The position numbers and the translations under genes were made by a program. Under the pieces are notes generated by a model. That model made no database searches and had not been told where the DNA came from. It saw nothing but the letters and a program-made list of their open reading frames with translations. From Meconema thalassinum (taxonomy: Eukaryota; Arthropoda; Insecta; Orthoptera; Tettigoniidae), in NCBI GenBank assembly GCA_946902985.2, contig OX336388.2, positions 1,696,165,978 through 1,696,229,977 of the forward strand: DNA of 64,000 bases. The letters are read 5' to 3'. This document shows, in pieces, positions 11,461-26,602 of this stretch (the first letter of the stretch is position 1; the number at the start of each line of letters is the position of its first letter).

Positions 11461-13320
11461 ACAAGTAACTATAACTTCGATACAAATTATGACAGGTAAC
11501 TGTAACTTCGATACTAATTATGACAAGAAACCCTAACTTCGTTACTAATTATGACAAGGAACTGTAATTTTGATAAAAAATTATTGTAGCTAACTGTAAC
11601 TTCAATACTAATTATGACAGTTAACAGTAACTTCGATACTAATTATGACAGGTTACAGTATCTACGATACTAATTATGACAAGTAACTGTAACTTAGATA
11701 CTAATTATGACAGGTAACTGTAACTTCGTAACTAATTATGACAAGTAACTGTAATTTCGATACAAATTATGGCAGGTAACAGTAACATGGATACTAATTA
11801 TGACAGGTAACTGTAACTTCGATACTAATTATGACAAGGAACTGTAATTTCGGTACAAATTATGGCAGGTAACTGTAACTTCGATACTAATTATGACAGG
11901 TTACAGTAACTTCGATACTAATTATGACAAGTAACTATAACTTCGAATCAAATTATGACAGGTAACTGTAACTTCGATACTAATTATGACAAGAAACTCT
12001 AACTACGTTACTAATAATGACAAGTAACTGTAATTTTGATAAAAAATTATGGTAGGTAACTGTAACTTCAATACTTATTATGACAGGTAACAGTAACTTC
12101 GATACTAATTATGACAGGCAACTGTAACTTCGTTACTAATTATAACAAGTAACTTTAATTTCGATACTAATTATGACAGGTAACTGTAACTTCGTTACTA
12201 ATTATGACAAGTAACTGTAATTTCGATACAAATTTTGGCAGGTAACTGTAACTTCGATACTAATTATGACAGGTAACTGTAACTTCGTTACTAATTATGA
12301 CAAGTAACTGTAATTTCGATACAAATTATGGCAGGTATCTGTAACTTTGATACTAATTATGACAGGTAACAACAACTTCGATACTAATTATGACAAGTAA
12401 CTATAACTTCGATACAAATTATGACAGGTAACTGTAACTTCGATACTAATTATGACAAGAAACCCTAACTTCGTTACTAATTATGACAAGGAACTGTAAT
12501 TTTGATAAAAATTATTGTAGCTAACTGTAACTTCAATACTAATTATGACAGTTAACAGTAACTTCGATACTAATTATGACAGGTTACAGTATCTACGATA
12601 CTAATTATGACAAGTAACTGTAACTTAGATACTAATTATGACAGGTAACTGTAACTTCGTAACTAATTATGACAAGTAACTGTAATTTCGATACAAATTA
12701 TGGCAGGTAACAGTAACATGGATACTAATTATGACAGGTAACTGTAACTTCGATACTAATTATGACAAGGAACTGTAATTTCGATACAAATTATGGCAGG
12801 TAACTGTAACTTCGATACTAATTATGACAGGTTACAGTAACTTCGATACTAATTATGACAAGTAACTATAACTTCGAATCAAATTATGACAGGAAACTGT
12901 AACTCCGATACTAATTATGACAAGAAACTCTAACTTCGTTACTAATAATGACAAGTAACTGTAATTTTGATAAAAAATTATGGTAGGTAACTGTAACTTC
13001 AATACTTATTATGACAGGTAACAGTAACTTCGATACTAATTATGACAGGCAACTGTAACTTCGTTACTTATTATGACAAGTAACTTTAATTTCGATACTA
13101 ATTATGACAGGTAACTGTAACTTCGTTACTAATTATGACAAGTAACTGTAATTTCGATACAAATTTTGGCAGGTAACTGTAACTTCGATTCTAAATATGA
13201 CAGGTAACAGTAACTTCGATACTAATTATGACAAGTAACTGTAACTTCGATACTAATTATGACAGTAAACTGTATTTTCGTTACTAATTATGACAAGTAA
13301 CTTTAATTTCGATAATAATT
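11461..13320 (+). repeat. 931-base (30-monomer) tandem duplication
   Basis: ACAAGTAACTATAAC at 11,461 matches 12,393, GAAACCCTAAC at 11,527 matches 12,459, CGAATCAAATT at 11,945 matches 12,876, and ACAGGCAACTG at 12,114 matches 13,045. The spacing is 932 at the left and 931 after one A is lost from the A-run near 12,500. The copies agree up to about 12,260 and 13,190, where one continues GATACTAATT and the other GATTCTAAAT. The same 932-base spacing is seen at 21,345 and 22,277, so the pair was copied as a pair. Confidence 0.85.
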
Positions 13321-13461
13321 ATGGCAGGTAACTGTAATTCGTTACTAATTATGACATGTCCCTGTAATTTCGATACAAATTATGGCAGGTAACTGTAACT
13401 TCGATACTAATTATGACAGATAACTGTAACTTCGTTACTAATTATGACAAGTAACTGTAAT

Positions 13462-15011
13462 ATCGATACAAATTATGGCAGGTAACTGTAACTTCGATTC
13501 TAAATATGACAGGTAACAGTAACTTCGATACTAATTATGACAAGTAACTATAACTTCGATACTAATTATGACAGGTAACTGTAACTTCGTTACTAATTAT
13601 GAAAAGTAACAGTAATTTCGATACAAATTATGGCAGGTATCTGTAACTTCGATACTAATTATGACAGGTGACAGTAACCTCGATACTAATTATGACAAGT
13701 AACATTAACTTCGATATTATTTATGACAGGTTACTGTAACTTCGTTACTAATTACGATAAGTAACTTTAATTTCGAAACAAATTATGGCAGGTAACTGTA
13801 AATTCCAAACTAATTATGACAGGTAACAGTAACTTCGATACTAATTATGACAGGAAACAGTAACTTCGTTACTAATTATGACAAGTAACTGTAATTTCGA
13901 TACAAATTATGACAGGTAACTGTAACTTCGTTACTAATTATGACTAGTAACAGTACCTTCGATACTAATTATGACAGGTAACAGTAACTTCGATACTAAT
14001 TATGACAAGGAACTGTAATTTCGATACAAATTATGGCAGGTAACTGTAACTTAGTTAATAATTATGACAAGTAACTGTAATTTCGATACAAATTTTGGCA
14101 GGTAACTGTAACTTCGATACTAATTATGACAGGTAACTGTAACTTCGTTACTAATTATGAAAAGTAACTGAAACTTCGATAATAATTATGACAGGTAACT
14201 GTAACTTCGTTACTAATTATGACAAGTAACTGTAATTTCGATACAAATTATGGCAGGTAACTGTAACTTCGATTCTAAATATGACAGGTAACAGTAACTT
14301 CGATACTAATTATGACAAGTAACTATAACTTCGATACTAATTATGACAGGTAACTGTAACTTCGTTACTAATTATGAAAAGTAACAGTAATTTCGATACA
14401 AATTATGGCAGGTATCTGTAACTTCGATACTAATTATGACAGGTGACAGTAACCTCGATACTAATTATGACAAGTAACATTAACTTCGATATTATTTATG
14501 ACAGGTTACTGTAACTTCGTTACTAATTACGATAAGTAACTTTAATTTCGAAACAAATTATGGCAGGTAACTGTAAATTCCAAACTAATTATGACAGGTA
14601 ACAGTAACTTCGATACTAATTATGACAGGAAACAGTAACTTCGTTACTAATTATGACAAGTAACTGTAATTTCGATACAAATTATGACAGGTAACTGTAA
14701 CTTCGTTACTAATTATGACTAGTAACAGTACCTTCGATACTAATTATGACAGGTAACAGTAACTTCGATACTAATTATGACAAGGAACTGTAATTTCGAT
14801 ACAAATTATGGCAGGTAACTGTAACTTAGTTAATAATTATGACAAGTAACTGTAATTTCGATACAAATTTTGGCAGGTAACTGTAACTTCGATACTAATT
14901 ATGACAGGTAACTGTAACTTCGTTACTAATTATGAAAAGTAACTGAAACTTCGATAATAATTATGACAGGTAACTGTAACTTCGTTACTAATTATGACAA
15001 GTAACTGTAAC
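13462..15011 (+). repeat. 775-base (25-monomer) tandem duplication, near-identical
   Basis: The units are about 13,462-14,236 and 14,237-15,011. Checked markers are all exactly 775 apart: GATTCTAAAT at 13,496 and 14,271, CCAAACTAATT at 13,805 and 14,580, and CGATAATAATT at 14,178 and 14,953. Private variants such as TTACGATAAG, GACTAGTAACAG and GAAACAGTAACTTCG occur in both. Reading the two units side by side I found no difference. The left flank differs at one base (TATCG at 13,461, TTTCG at 14,236), which sets the boundary. The homologous stretch at 22.86-23.6 kb has only one unit. Confidence 0.9.
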
Positions 15012-18000
15012 TTCAATACTAATTATGACAGGTAACAGTAACTTCGATACTAATTATGACAGGTAACTGTAACTTCGTTACTTATTATGACAAGTAACTT
15101 TAATTTCGATACTTATTATGGCAGGTTACTGTAACTTTGTTACTAATTATGACAAGTCCCTGTAATTTCGATACAAATTATGGCAGGTAATTGTAATTAA
15201 TTATATTAATTATGACAAGTAACAGTTACTTCGATACTAATTATGACAAGTAACTGTAATTTCGATACAAATTTTGGCAGGTAACTGTAACTTCAATACT
15301 AATTATGACAGGTAACAGTAACATCGATACTAATTATGACAGGTAACTGTAACTTCGTTACTTATTATAACAAGTAACTGTAATTTCGATACAAATTATG
15401 ACAGGTAACTGTAACTTCGATACTAATTATGACAAGAATCTCGAACTTCGTTACTTATTATGACAAGTCCCTGTAATTTCGATACAAATTATGGCTGGTA
15501 ACTGTAACTTCAATACTAATTATGACAGGTAACAGTAACTTCGATACTAATTAGGACAGGAAACTGTAACTTCGTTACTAATTATGAAAAGTAACTGTAA
15601 TTTCGATACAAATTATGACAGGTAACTGTAACTTCGTTACTAATTATGACAAGTAACAGTACCTTGATACTAAATATGACAGGTAACTGTAACTTCGATA
15701 TTAATTATGACAAGTAACTGTAATTTCGATACAAATTATGACAGGTAACTGTAACTTCGTTACTAATTATGACAAGTAACAGTACCCTCGATACTAAATA
15801 TGACAGGTAACTGTAACTTCGATATTAATTATGACAAGTAACAGTAACTTCGATACTAATTATGACAAGTAACTGTAACTTCGATACTTATTATGACAGG
15901 TAACTGTAACTTAATTACTAATTATGACAAGAAACTGTAACTTCGATACTAATTATGACAGGTAAATGTAACTTCGATACTAATTATGACAAGTAACTGT
16001 AACTTCAATACTAATTATGACAGGTAACAGTAACTTCGATACTATTTATGGCAGGTAACTGTAACTTCGATATTAATTATGACAAGTAACAGTAACTTCG
16101 ATACTAATTATGACAAGTAACTGTAACTTCGATACTAATTAGGACAGGAAACTGTAACTTAATTACTAATTATGACAAGAAACTGTAACTTCGATACTAA
16201 TTATGACAGGTAAATGTAACTTCGATACAAATTATGACATGTAACTGTAACTTCGATACTAATTATGACAGGTGACAGTAACTTCGATATTAATTATGAC
16301 AAGTAACAGTTACTTCGATACTAATTATGACAAGTAACTGTAATTTCGATACAAATTTTGGCAGGTAACTGTAACTTCAATACTAATTATGACAGGTAAC
16401 AGTAACTACGATACTAATTATGACAAGTAACTGTAACTTCGATACTAATTATGACAAGTAACTGTAACTTCGATACTAATTATGACAGGTAACTGTAACT
16501 TCGTTACTAATTATGACAGGTAACTGTAATTTTGATTCAAATTTTGGCAGGTAACTGTAACTTCGATACTTATTATGACAGTTAACAGTAACTTCGATAC
16601 TAATTATGACAAGTAACTGTAACTTCGATACTAATTATGACAGGTAACTGTAACTTCAATACTAATTATGACAGGTAACAGTAACTTCGATACTATTTAT
16701 GGCAGGTAACTGTAATTTCGATACTAATTGTGACAGGTAACATTAACTTCGATACTAATCATGACAAGTAACTGTAACTTCGATACTAATTATGACAGGT
16801 AACTGTAACTTCCTTACTAATTATGACAAGTAACAGTAATTTCCGTACAAATTATGGCAGGTAATTGTAATTTCGATACTAATTATGACAGGTAACAGTA
16901 ACTTCGATACTAATTATGACAAGTAACAGTAACTTCGATACTAATTATGACAAGTAACTGTAACTTCGATACTAATTATGACAGGTAACTGTAACTTCGT
17001 TACTATTTATGACAAGTAACTGTAATTTCGATACAAATTTTGGCAGGTAACTGTAACTTCGATAATTATTATGACAGGTAACAGTAACTTCGATACCAAT
17101 TATGACAAGTAACTGTAACTTCGATACTAATTATGACAGGTAACTGTAAAATCGTTACTAATTATGACAAGTAACTGTAATTTCGATACAAAATATGGCA
17201 CGTAAGTGTAACTTTGATAGTAATTATGACAGGTAACAGTAACTTCGATACTAATTATGACAAGTAACTGTAACTTCGTTACAAATTATGACAAGTAACT
17301 CTAATTTTGATAAAAAATTATGGCAGGTAACAGTAACTTCGAAACTAATTAATACAGGTAACAGTAACTTCGATACTAATTATGACAGGTTACTGTAACA
17401 TCGTTACTAATTATGTCAAGTAACTGTAACTTCGTTACTAATTATGACAAGTAACTGTAACTTCGATACTTATTAAGACTGGTAACTGTAACTTCATTAC
17501 TAATTATGACAAGAAACTGTAACTTCGATACTTATTATGACAGGTAACTGTAACTTCGAGACTAATTATGACAAGTAACTGTAACTTCGATACTAATTAT
17601 GACAGGTAACAGTAACTTCGATATTAATTATGACAAGTAACAGTAACTTCGATACTAATTATGACAAGTAACTGTAATTTCGATACAAATTTTGGCAGGT
17701 AACTGTAACTTCGATACTAATTATGACAGGTAACAGTAACTTCGATACTAATTAGGACAAGTAACTGTAACATCGATAATAATTATGACAGGTAACTGTA
17801 ACTTCGTTACTAATTATGACAAGTAACTGTAATTTCGTTACAAATTATGGTAGGTAATTGTAATTTCGATACTAATTATGACAGGTAACTGTAACTTTGA
17901 TACAAATTATGACAAGTAACAGTATCTTCGATACTAATTATGACAAAAAACTGTAACTTCGTTACTTATTATGAAAAGTAACTCTAATTTTGATAAAAAA

Positions 18001-18540
18001 TTATGGCAGGTAACTGTAACTTCGATACTAATTAATTCAGGTAACAGTAACTTCGATACTAATTATGACAGGTTACTGTAACATCGATACTAATTATGTC
18101 AAGTAACTGTAAATTCGATACTAATTATGACAAGTAACTGTAACTTTGATACTTATTATGACAGGTAACTGTAACTTCATTACTAATTATGACAAGAAAC
18201 TGTAACTTCGATACTAATTATGACAGGTAACTGTAACTTCGATACTAGTTATGACAAGTAACTGTAACTTCGATACTAATTATGTCAAGTAACTGTAACT
18301 TCGATTATAATTATGACAAGTAACTGTAATTTCGATACTAATTTTGGCAGGTAACTGTAACTTCGATACTAATTATGACAGGTAACAGTAACATCGATAC
18401 TAATTATGACAAGAAACTGTAACATCGATACTAATTATGACAGGTAACTGTAACTTCGTTACTAATTATGACAAGTCCCTGTAATGTCGATACAAATTAT
18501 GGCAGGTAACTGTAACTTCGATACTAATTATGACAAGTAA
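15000..18540 (+). repeat. Segment repeated at about 45.0-48.3 and 52.2-55.6 kb
   Basis: The junction monomer at 15,187 matches 45,162 (distance 29,975) and 52,390. GATAATTATTATG at 17,061 matches 46,758 (distance 29,697), so about nine monomers differ between these points. Shared variants include TTCCGTACAAATT, GTAAAATCGTTAC, GGCACGTAA, CTTCGAAACTAATTAAT and TTCGAGACTAATT. A 124-base (four-monomer) tandem pair near 15,600-15,830 is also present near 45.6 and 52.85 kb. Confidence 0.75.
15187..15218 (+). repeat. Junction monomer, copy 2 of 6
   Basis: It carries the same 32-base irregular sequence as at 11,092, preceded by a GTCCCTG monomer. It is not followed by the same flank: the copy of AACTTCAATAC is followed by AACATCGATAC and TTACTTATTATAAC, a context shared with the copies at 45,162 and 52,390. 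Confidence 0.8.
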
Positions 18541-20480
18541 CTGTAACTTCGATACTAATTATGACAGGTAACTGTAACTTCGTCACTAATTATGACAAGT
18601 AACTGTAATTTCGATACAAATTTTGGCAGGTAACTGTAACTTCAATACTAATTATGACAGGTAACTGTTATTTCGATACAAATTATTGCAGGTAACAGTA
18701 CCTTCGATACTAATTATGACAGGTAACTGTAACTTCGATACTAATTATGACAAGGAACTGTAATTTCGATACAAAATATGGCAGGTAACTGTAACTTTGA
18801 TACTAATTATGACAGGTAACCGTAACATCGATAATAATTATGACAAGTAACTCTAATTTTGATAACAAATTATGGCAGGTAACTGTAACTTCGATACTAA
18901 TTAATACAGGTAACAGTAACTTCGATACTAATTATGACAGGTTACTGTAACATCGTTACTTATTATGTCAAGTAACTGTAACTTCGATACTAATTATGAC
19001 AAGTAACTGTAACTTCGATACTTATTATGACAGGTAACTGTAACTTCATTACTAATTATGACAAGAAACTGTAACTTCGATACTAATCATGACAGGTAAC
19101 TGTAACTTCGATACTAATTATGACAGGTAACTGTAACTTCGTTACTAATTATGACAAGTAACTGTAATTTCGATACAAATTATGGCATGTAACTGTAACT
19201 TCGATACTAATTATGACAGGTAACAGTAACTTCGATACTAATTATGGCAGGTAACTGTAACTTCGATACTAATTATGACAGGTAACAGTTACTTCGATAC
19301 TAATTATGACAAGAAACTGTAAATTCGACACTAATTATGACAGGTAACTGTAACATCGTTACTAATTATGACAAGAAACTGTAATTTCGTTACAAATTAT
19401 GGTAGGTAATTGTAATTTCGATACTAATTATGACAGGTAACAGTAACTTAGATACTAATTATGACAATTAACAGTAACTTCGATACTAATTATGACAAGT
19501 AACTGTAACTTCGATACTAATTATGACATGTAACTGTAACTTCGTTACTATTTATGACAAGTAACTGTAATTTCGATACAAATTTTGGCAGGTAACAGTA
19601 ACTTCGATACTTATTATGACAGGTAACAGTAACTTCGATACTTATTATGACAAGTAACTGTAATTTCGATACTAATTACTACAGGTAACAGTAACTTCGA
19701 TACTAATTATGACAGGTTACTGTAACATCGTTACTAATTATGTCAAGTAATTGTAACTTCGATACTAATTATGACAAGTCCCTGTAATTTCGATACAAAT
19801 TATGGCAGGTAACTGTAACTTCCATACTAATTATGTCAGGTAACAGTAACTTCGATACTAATTATGACAGGAAACTGTAACTTCGTTACTAATTATGAAA
19901 AGTAACTGTAAGTTCGATACAAATTATGACAGGTGAATGTAACTTCGTTACTAATTATGATAAGTAACTGCAATTTCGATACAAATTATGGCAGGTAACA
20001 GTACCTTCGATACTAATTATGACAGGTAACTGTAACTTCGATACTAATTATGACAAGGTACTGTAATTTCGATACAAATTATGGCAGGTAACTGTAACTT
20101 TGATACTAATTATGGCAGGTTACAATAACTTCGATACTAATTATGACAAGTAACTGTAACTTCGTTACTAATTATGACACGTAACTCTAATTTAGATAAA
20201 AAATTATGGCAGGTAACTGTAACTTCGATACTAATTAATACAGGTAACAGTATTTTCGATACTAATTATGACAAGCAACTATAACTTCGTTACTAATTAT
20301 GACAGGAAACTGTAACTTCGTTACAAATTATGACAAGTCCCTGTAATTTCGATACAAATTATGGCAGGTAACTGTAACTTCGATACTAATTATGACAAGT
20401 AACTGTAACTTCGATACTAATTATGACAGGTAAGTTTAACTTCGTTATTAATTATGACAAGCAACTGTAATTTCGATACA
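17830..20480 (+). repeat. Segment repeated at about 24.13-26.65 kb
   Basis: GACAAAAAACTG at about 17,943 matches 24,244, and GTAATGTCGATAC at 18,481 matches 24,782, both 6,301 apart. Further right, ATATGGC at 18,779 matches 24,894 (6,115 apart; six monomers missing on the right). ACAATTAAC at 19,464 matches 25,610 and CAGGTAAGTT at 20,427 matches 26,573, both 6,146 apart. So about 2.6 kb is a direct repeat with two internal gains or losses of whole monomers. Confidence 0.8.
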
Positions 20481-23400
20481 AATTTTGGCAGGTAACTGTA
20501 ACTTCGATACTTATTATGACAGGTAACAGTAACTTCGATACTAATTATGACAAGAAACTCTAACTTCGTTACTAATAATGACAAGTAACTGTAATTTTGA
20601 TAAAAAATTATGGTAGGTAACTGTAACTTCAATACTTATTATGACAGGTAACAGTAACTTCGATACTAATTATGACAGGCAACTGTAACTTCGTTACTAA
20701 TTATGACAAGTAACTTTAATTTCGATACTAATTATGACAGGTAACTGTAACTTCGTTACTAATTATGACAAGTAACTGTAATTTCGATACAAATTATGGC
20801 AGGTAACTGTAACTTCGATACTAATTATGAGAGGTAACAGCAACTTCGATACTAATTATGACAAGTAACTATAACTTCGATCCAAATTATGGCAGGTAAC
20901 TGTAACTTCGGTACTAATTATGACAAGAAACTTTAACTTCGTTACTAATTATGACAAGTAACTGTAATTTTGATAAAAAATTATTGTAGGTAACTGTAAC
21001 ATCAATACTAATTATGACAGGTAACAGTAACTTCGATATTAATTATGACAGGTAACAGTAACTACGATACTAATTATGACATGTAACTGTAACTTTGATA
21101 CTAATTATGACAGGTAACTGTAACTTCGTAACTAATTATGACAAGTAACTGTAATTTCGATACAAATTATGGCAGGTAACAGTAACATGGATACTAATTA
21201 TGACAGGTAACTGTAACTTCGATACTAATTATGACAAGGAACTGTAATTTCGGTACAAATTATGGCAGGTAACTGTAACTTCGATACTAATTATGACAGG
21301 TTACAGTAACTTCGATACTAATTATGACAAGTAACTATAACTTCGAATCAAATTATGACAGGTAACTGTAACTTCGATACTAATTATGACAAGAAACTCT
21401 AACTTCGTTACTAATAATGACAAGTAACTGTAATTTTGATAAAAAATTATGGTAGGTAACTGTAACTTCAATACTTATTATGACAGGTAACAGTAACTTC
21501 GATACTAATTATGACAGGCAACTGTAACTTCGTTACTAATTATGACAAGTAACTTTAATTTCGATACTAATTATGACAGGTAACTGTATCTTCGTTACTA
21601 ATTATGACAAGTAACTGTAATTTCGATACAAATTTTGGCAGGTAACTGTAACTTCGATACTAATTATGACAGGTAACTGTAACTTCGTTACTAATTATGA
21701 CAAGTAACTGTAATTTCGATACAAATTATGGCAGGTATCTGTAACTTTGATACTAATTATGACAGGTAACAACAACTTCGATACTAATTATAACAAGTAA
21801 CTATAACTTCGATACAAATTATGACAGGTAACTGTAACTTCGATACTAATTATGACAAGAAACCCTAACTTCGTTACTAATTATGACAAGGAACTGTAAG
21901 TTTGATAAAAAATTATTGTAGCTAACTGTAACTTCAATACTAATTATGACAGTTAACAGTAACTTCGATACTAATTATGACAGGTTACAGTATCTACGAT
22001 ACTAATTATGACAAGTAACTGTAACTTAGATACTAATTATGACTGGTAACTGTAACTTCGTAACTAATTATGACAAGTAACTGTAATTTCGATACAAATT
22101 ATGGCAGGTAACAGTAACATGGATACTAATTATGACAGGTAACTGTAACTTCGATACTAATTATGACAAGGAACTGTAATTTCGGTACAAATTATGGCAG
22201 GTAACTGTAACTTCGATACTAATTATGACAGGTTACAGTAACTTCGATACTAATTATGACAAGTAACTATAACTTCGAATCAAATTATGACAGGTAACTG
22301 TAACTTCGATACTAATTATGACAAGAAATTCTAACTTCGTTACTAATAATGACAAGTAACTGTAATTTTGATAAAAAATTATGGTAGGTAACTGTAACTT
22401 CAATACTTATTATGACAGGTAACAGTAACTTCGATACTAATTATGACAGGCAACTGTAACTTCGTTACTTATTATGACAAGTAACTTTAATTTCCATACT
22501 AATTATGACAGGTAACTGTAACTTCGTTGCTAATTATGACAAGTAACTGTAATTTCGATACAAATTTTGGCAGGTAACTGTAACTTCGATTCTAAATATG
22601 ACAGGTAACAGTAACTTCGATACTAATTATGACAAGTAACTGTAACTTCGATACTAATTATGACAGTAAACTGTATTTTCGTTACTAATTATGACAAGTA
22701 ACTTTAATTTCGATAATAATTATGGCAGGTAACTGTAATTCGTTACTAATTATGACATGTCCCTGTAATTTCGATACAAATTCTGGCAGGTAACTGTAAC
22801 TTCGATACTAATTATGACAGGTAACAGTAACTTCGTTACTAATTATGACAAGTAACTGTAATATCGATACAAATTATGGCAGGTAACTGTAACTTCGATT
22901 CTAAATATGACAGGTAACAGTAACTTCGATACTAATTATGACAAATAACTATAACTTCGATACTAATTATGACAGGTAACTGTAACTTCGTTACTAATTA
23001 TGACAAGTAACAGTAATTTGGATACAAATTATGGCAGGTATCTGTAACTTCGATACTAATTATGACAGGTGACAGTAACCTCGATACTAATTATGACTAG
23101 TAACATTAACTTCGATATTATTTATGACAGGTTACTGTAACTTCGTTACTAATTACGACAAGTAACTTTAATTTCGAAACAAATTATGGCAGGTAACTGT
23201 AAATTCCAAACTAATTATGACAGGTAACAGTAACTTCGATACTAATTATGACAGGAAACTGTAACTTCGTTACTAATTATGACAAGTAACTGTAATTTCG
23301 ATACAAATTATGACTGGTAATTGTAACTTCGTTACTAATTATGACAAGTAACAGTACCTTCGATACTAATTATGACAGGTAACAGTAACTTCGATACTAA

Positions 23401-24130
23401 TTATGACAAGGAACTGTAATTTCGATACAAATTATGGCAGGTAACTGTAACTTAGTTAATAATTATGACAAGTAACTGTAATTTCGATACAAATTTTGGC
23501 AGGTAACTGTAACTTCGATACTAATTATGACAGGTAACTGTAACTTCGTTACTAATTATGACAAGTAACTGAAACTTCGATAATAATTATGACAGGTAAC
23601 TGTAACTTCGTTACTAATTATGACAAGTAACTGTAATTTCGATACAAATTATGGCAGGTAACTGTAACTTCGATACTAATTATGACAGGTAACAGTAACT
23701 TCGATACTAATTATGACAGGTAACTGTAACTTCGTTACTAATTATGACAAGTAACTGTAATTTCGATACAAATTATGGCAGGTAACTGTAACATCGTTAC
23801 TAATTATGACAGGTAACAGTAACTTCGATAAAAATTATCACTGGTTACTGTAACATCGATTCTAATTATGACAAGACACTCTAACTTCGTTACTAATTAT
23901 GACAAGTAACTGTAATTTTGATAAAAAAATTTGGCAGGTAACTGTAACTTCAATACTAATTATGACAGGTAACAGTAACTTCGATACTAATTATGACAGG
24001 TAACTGTAACTTCGTTACTAATTATGACAAGTAACTGTAATTTCGATACAAATTATGGCAGGTAACTGTAACATCGTTAGTAATTATGACAGGTAACAGT
24101 AACTTCGATACTAATTATGGCAGGTAACTG
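20480..24130 (+). repeat. Patchwork segment including a 9.4 kb-distant copy of 11.8-14.1 kb
   Basis: From about 20.8 to 21.17 kb the order of variants (AACAGCAAC, TTCGATCCAAATT, TTCGGTAC) resembles 2.24-2.62 kb. From about 21.18 kb it switches to the 11.8 kb type. Between about 11.9 and 14.1 kb all markers checked are displaced by 9,400 or 9,401 bases: CGAATCAAATT 12,876/22,277, GATAATAATT 13,311/22,712, GATTCTAAAT 13,496/22,897 and CCAAACTAATT 13,805/23,206. There is therefore no indel across about 2 kb. Beyond 23.6 kb the match ends and A/B/C-class monomers follow. Confidence 0.78.
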
Positions 24131-26602
24131 TAATTTCGTTACAAATTATGGTAGGTAATTGTAATTTCGATACTAATTATGACAGGTAACTGTAACTTTG
24201 ATACAAATTATGACAAGTAACAGTATCTTCGATACTAATTATGACAAAAAACTGTAACTTCGTTACTTATTATGAAAAGTAACTCTAATTTTGATAAAAA
24301 ATTATGGCAGGTAACTGTAACTTCGATACTAATTAATTCAGGTAACAGTAACTTCGATACTAATTATGACAGGTTACTGTAACATCGATACTAATTATGT
24401 CAAGTAACTGTAACTTCGATACTAATTATGACAAGTAACTGTAACTTTGATACTTATTATGACAGGTAACTGTAACTTCATTACTAATTATGACAAGAAA
24501 CTGTAACTTCGATACTAATTATGACAGGTAACTGTAACTTCGATACTAGTTATGACAAGTAACTGTAACTTCGATACTAATTATGTCAAGTAACTGTAAC
24601 TTCGATTCTAATTATGACAAGTAACTGTAATTTCGATACTAATTTTGGCAGGTAACTGTAACTTCGATACTAATTATGACAGGTAACAGTAACATCGATA
24701 CTAATTATGACAAGAAACTGTAACATCGATACTAATTATGACAGGTAACTGTAACATCGTTACTAATTATGACAAGTCCCTGTAATGTCGATACAAATTA
24801 TGGCAGGTAACTGTAACTTCGATACTAATTATGACAGGTAACTGTAACTTCGATACTAATTATGACAAGGAACTGTAATTTCGATACAAAATATGGCAGG
24901 TAACTGTAACTTTGATACTAATTATGACAGGTAACCGTAACATCGATACTAATTATGACAAGTAATTGTAACTTCGTTACTAATTATGACAAGTAACTCT
25001 AATTTTGATAAAAAATTATGGCAGGTAACTGTAACTTCGATACTAATTAATACAGGTAACAGTAACTTCGATACTAATTATGACAGGTTACTGTAACATC
25101 GTTACTTATTAAGTCAAGTAACTGTAACTTCGATACTAATTATGACAAGTAACTGTAACTTCGATACTTATTATGACAGGTAACTGTAACTTCATTACTA
25201 ATTATGACAAGAAACTGTAACTTCGATACTAATCATGACAGGTAACTGTAACTTCGGTACTAATTATGACAGGTAACTGTAACTTCGTTACTAATTATGA
25301 CAAGTAACTGTAATTTCGATACAAATTATGGCATGTAACTGTAACTTCGATACTAATTATGACAGGTAACAGTAACTTCGATACTAATTATGGCAGGTAA
25401 CTGTAACTTCGATACTAATTATGACAGGTAACAGTTACTTCGATACTAATTATGACAAGTAACTGTAACTTCGACACTAATTATGACAGGTAACTGTAAC
25501 TTCGTTACTAATTAAGACAAGAAACTGTAATTTCGTTACAAATTATGGTAGGTAATTGTAATTTCGATACTAATTATGACAGGTAACAGTAACTTAGATA
25601 CTAATTATGACAATTAACAGTAACTTCGATACTAATTATGACAAGTAACTGTAACTTCGATACTAATTATGACATGTAACTGTAACTTCGTTACTATTTA
25701 TGACAAGTAACTGTAATTTCGATACAAATTTTGGCAGGTAACAGTAACTTCGATACTTATTATGACAGGTAACAGTAACTTCGATACTAATTATGACAAG
25801 TAACTGTAATTTCGATACTAATTACTACAGGTAACAGTAACTTCGATACTAATTATGACAGGTTACTGTAACATCGTTACTAATTATGTCAAGTAATTGT
25901 AACTTCGATACTAATTATGACAAGTCCCTGTAATTTCGATACAAATTATGGCAGGTAACTGTAACTTCCATACTAATTATGTCAGGTAACAGTAACATCG
26001 ATACTAATTATGACAGGAAACTGTAACTTCGTTACTAATTATGAAAAGTAACTGTAAGTTCGATACAAATTATGACAGGTGAATGTAACTTCGTTACTAA
26101 TTATGATAAATAACTGTAATTTCGATACAAATTATGGCAGGTAACAGTACCTTCGATACTAATTATGACAGGTAACTGTAACTTCGATACTAATTATGAC
26201 AAGGTACTGTAATTTCGATACAAATTATGGCAGGTAACTGTAACTTTGATACTAATTATGGCAGGTTACAATAACTTCGATACTAATTATGACAAGTAAC
26301 TGTAACTTCGTTACTAATTATGACAAGTAACTCTAATTTTGATAAAAAATTATGGCAGGTAACTGTAACTTCGATACTAATTAATACAGGTAACAGTATT
26401 TTCGATACTAATTATGACAAGCAACTATAACTTCGTTACTAATTATGACAGGAAACTGTATCTTCGTTACTAATTATGACAAGTCCCTGTAATTTCGATA
26501 CAAATTATGGCAGGTAACTGTAACTTCGATACTAATTATGACAAGTAACTGTAACTTCGATACTAATTATGACAGGTAAGTTTAACTTCGTTATTAATTA
26601 TG

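Noticed and set aside
20417..20632. A 71-codon open frame on the minus strand
   Set aside because: It is the satellite read in one frame. Its peptide repeats TCHN and similar stretches every 31 residues (93 bases), because 31 is not a multiple of three. It exists only because local variants removed the stop codons that the consensus has in every frame, and no promoter, start context or unique sequence supports it.
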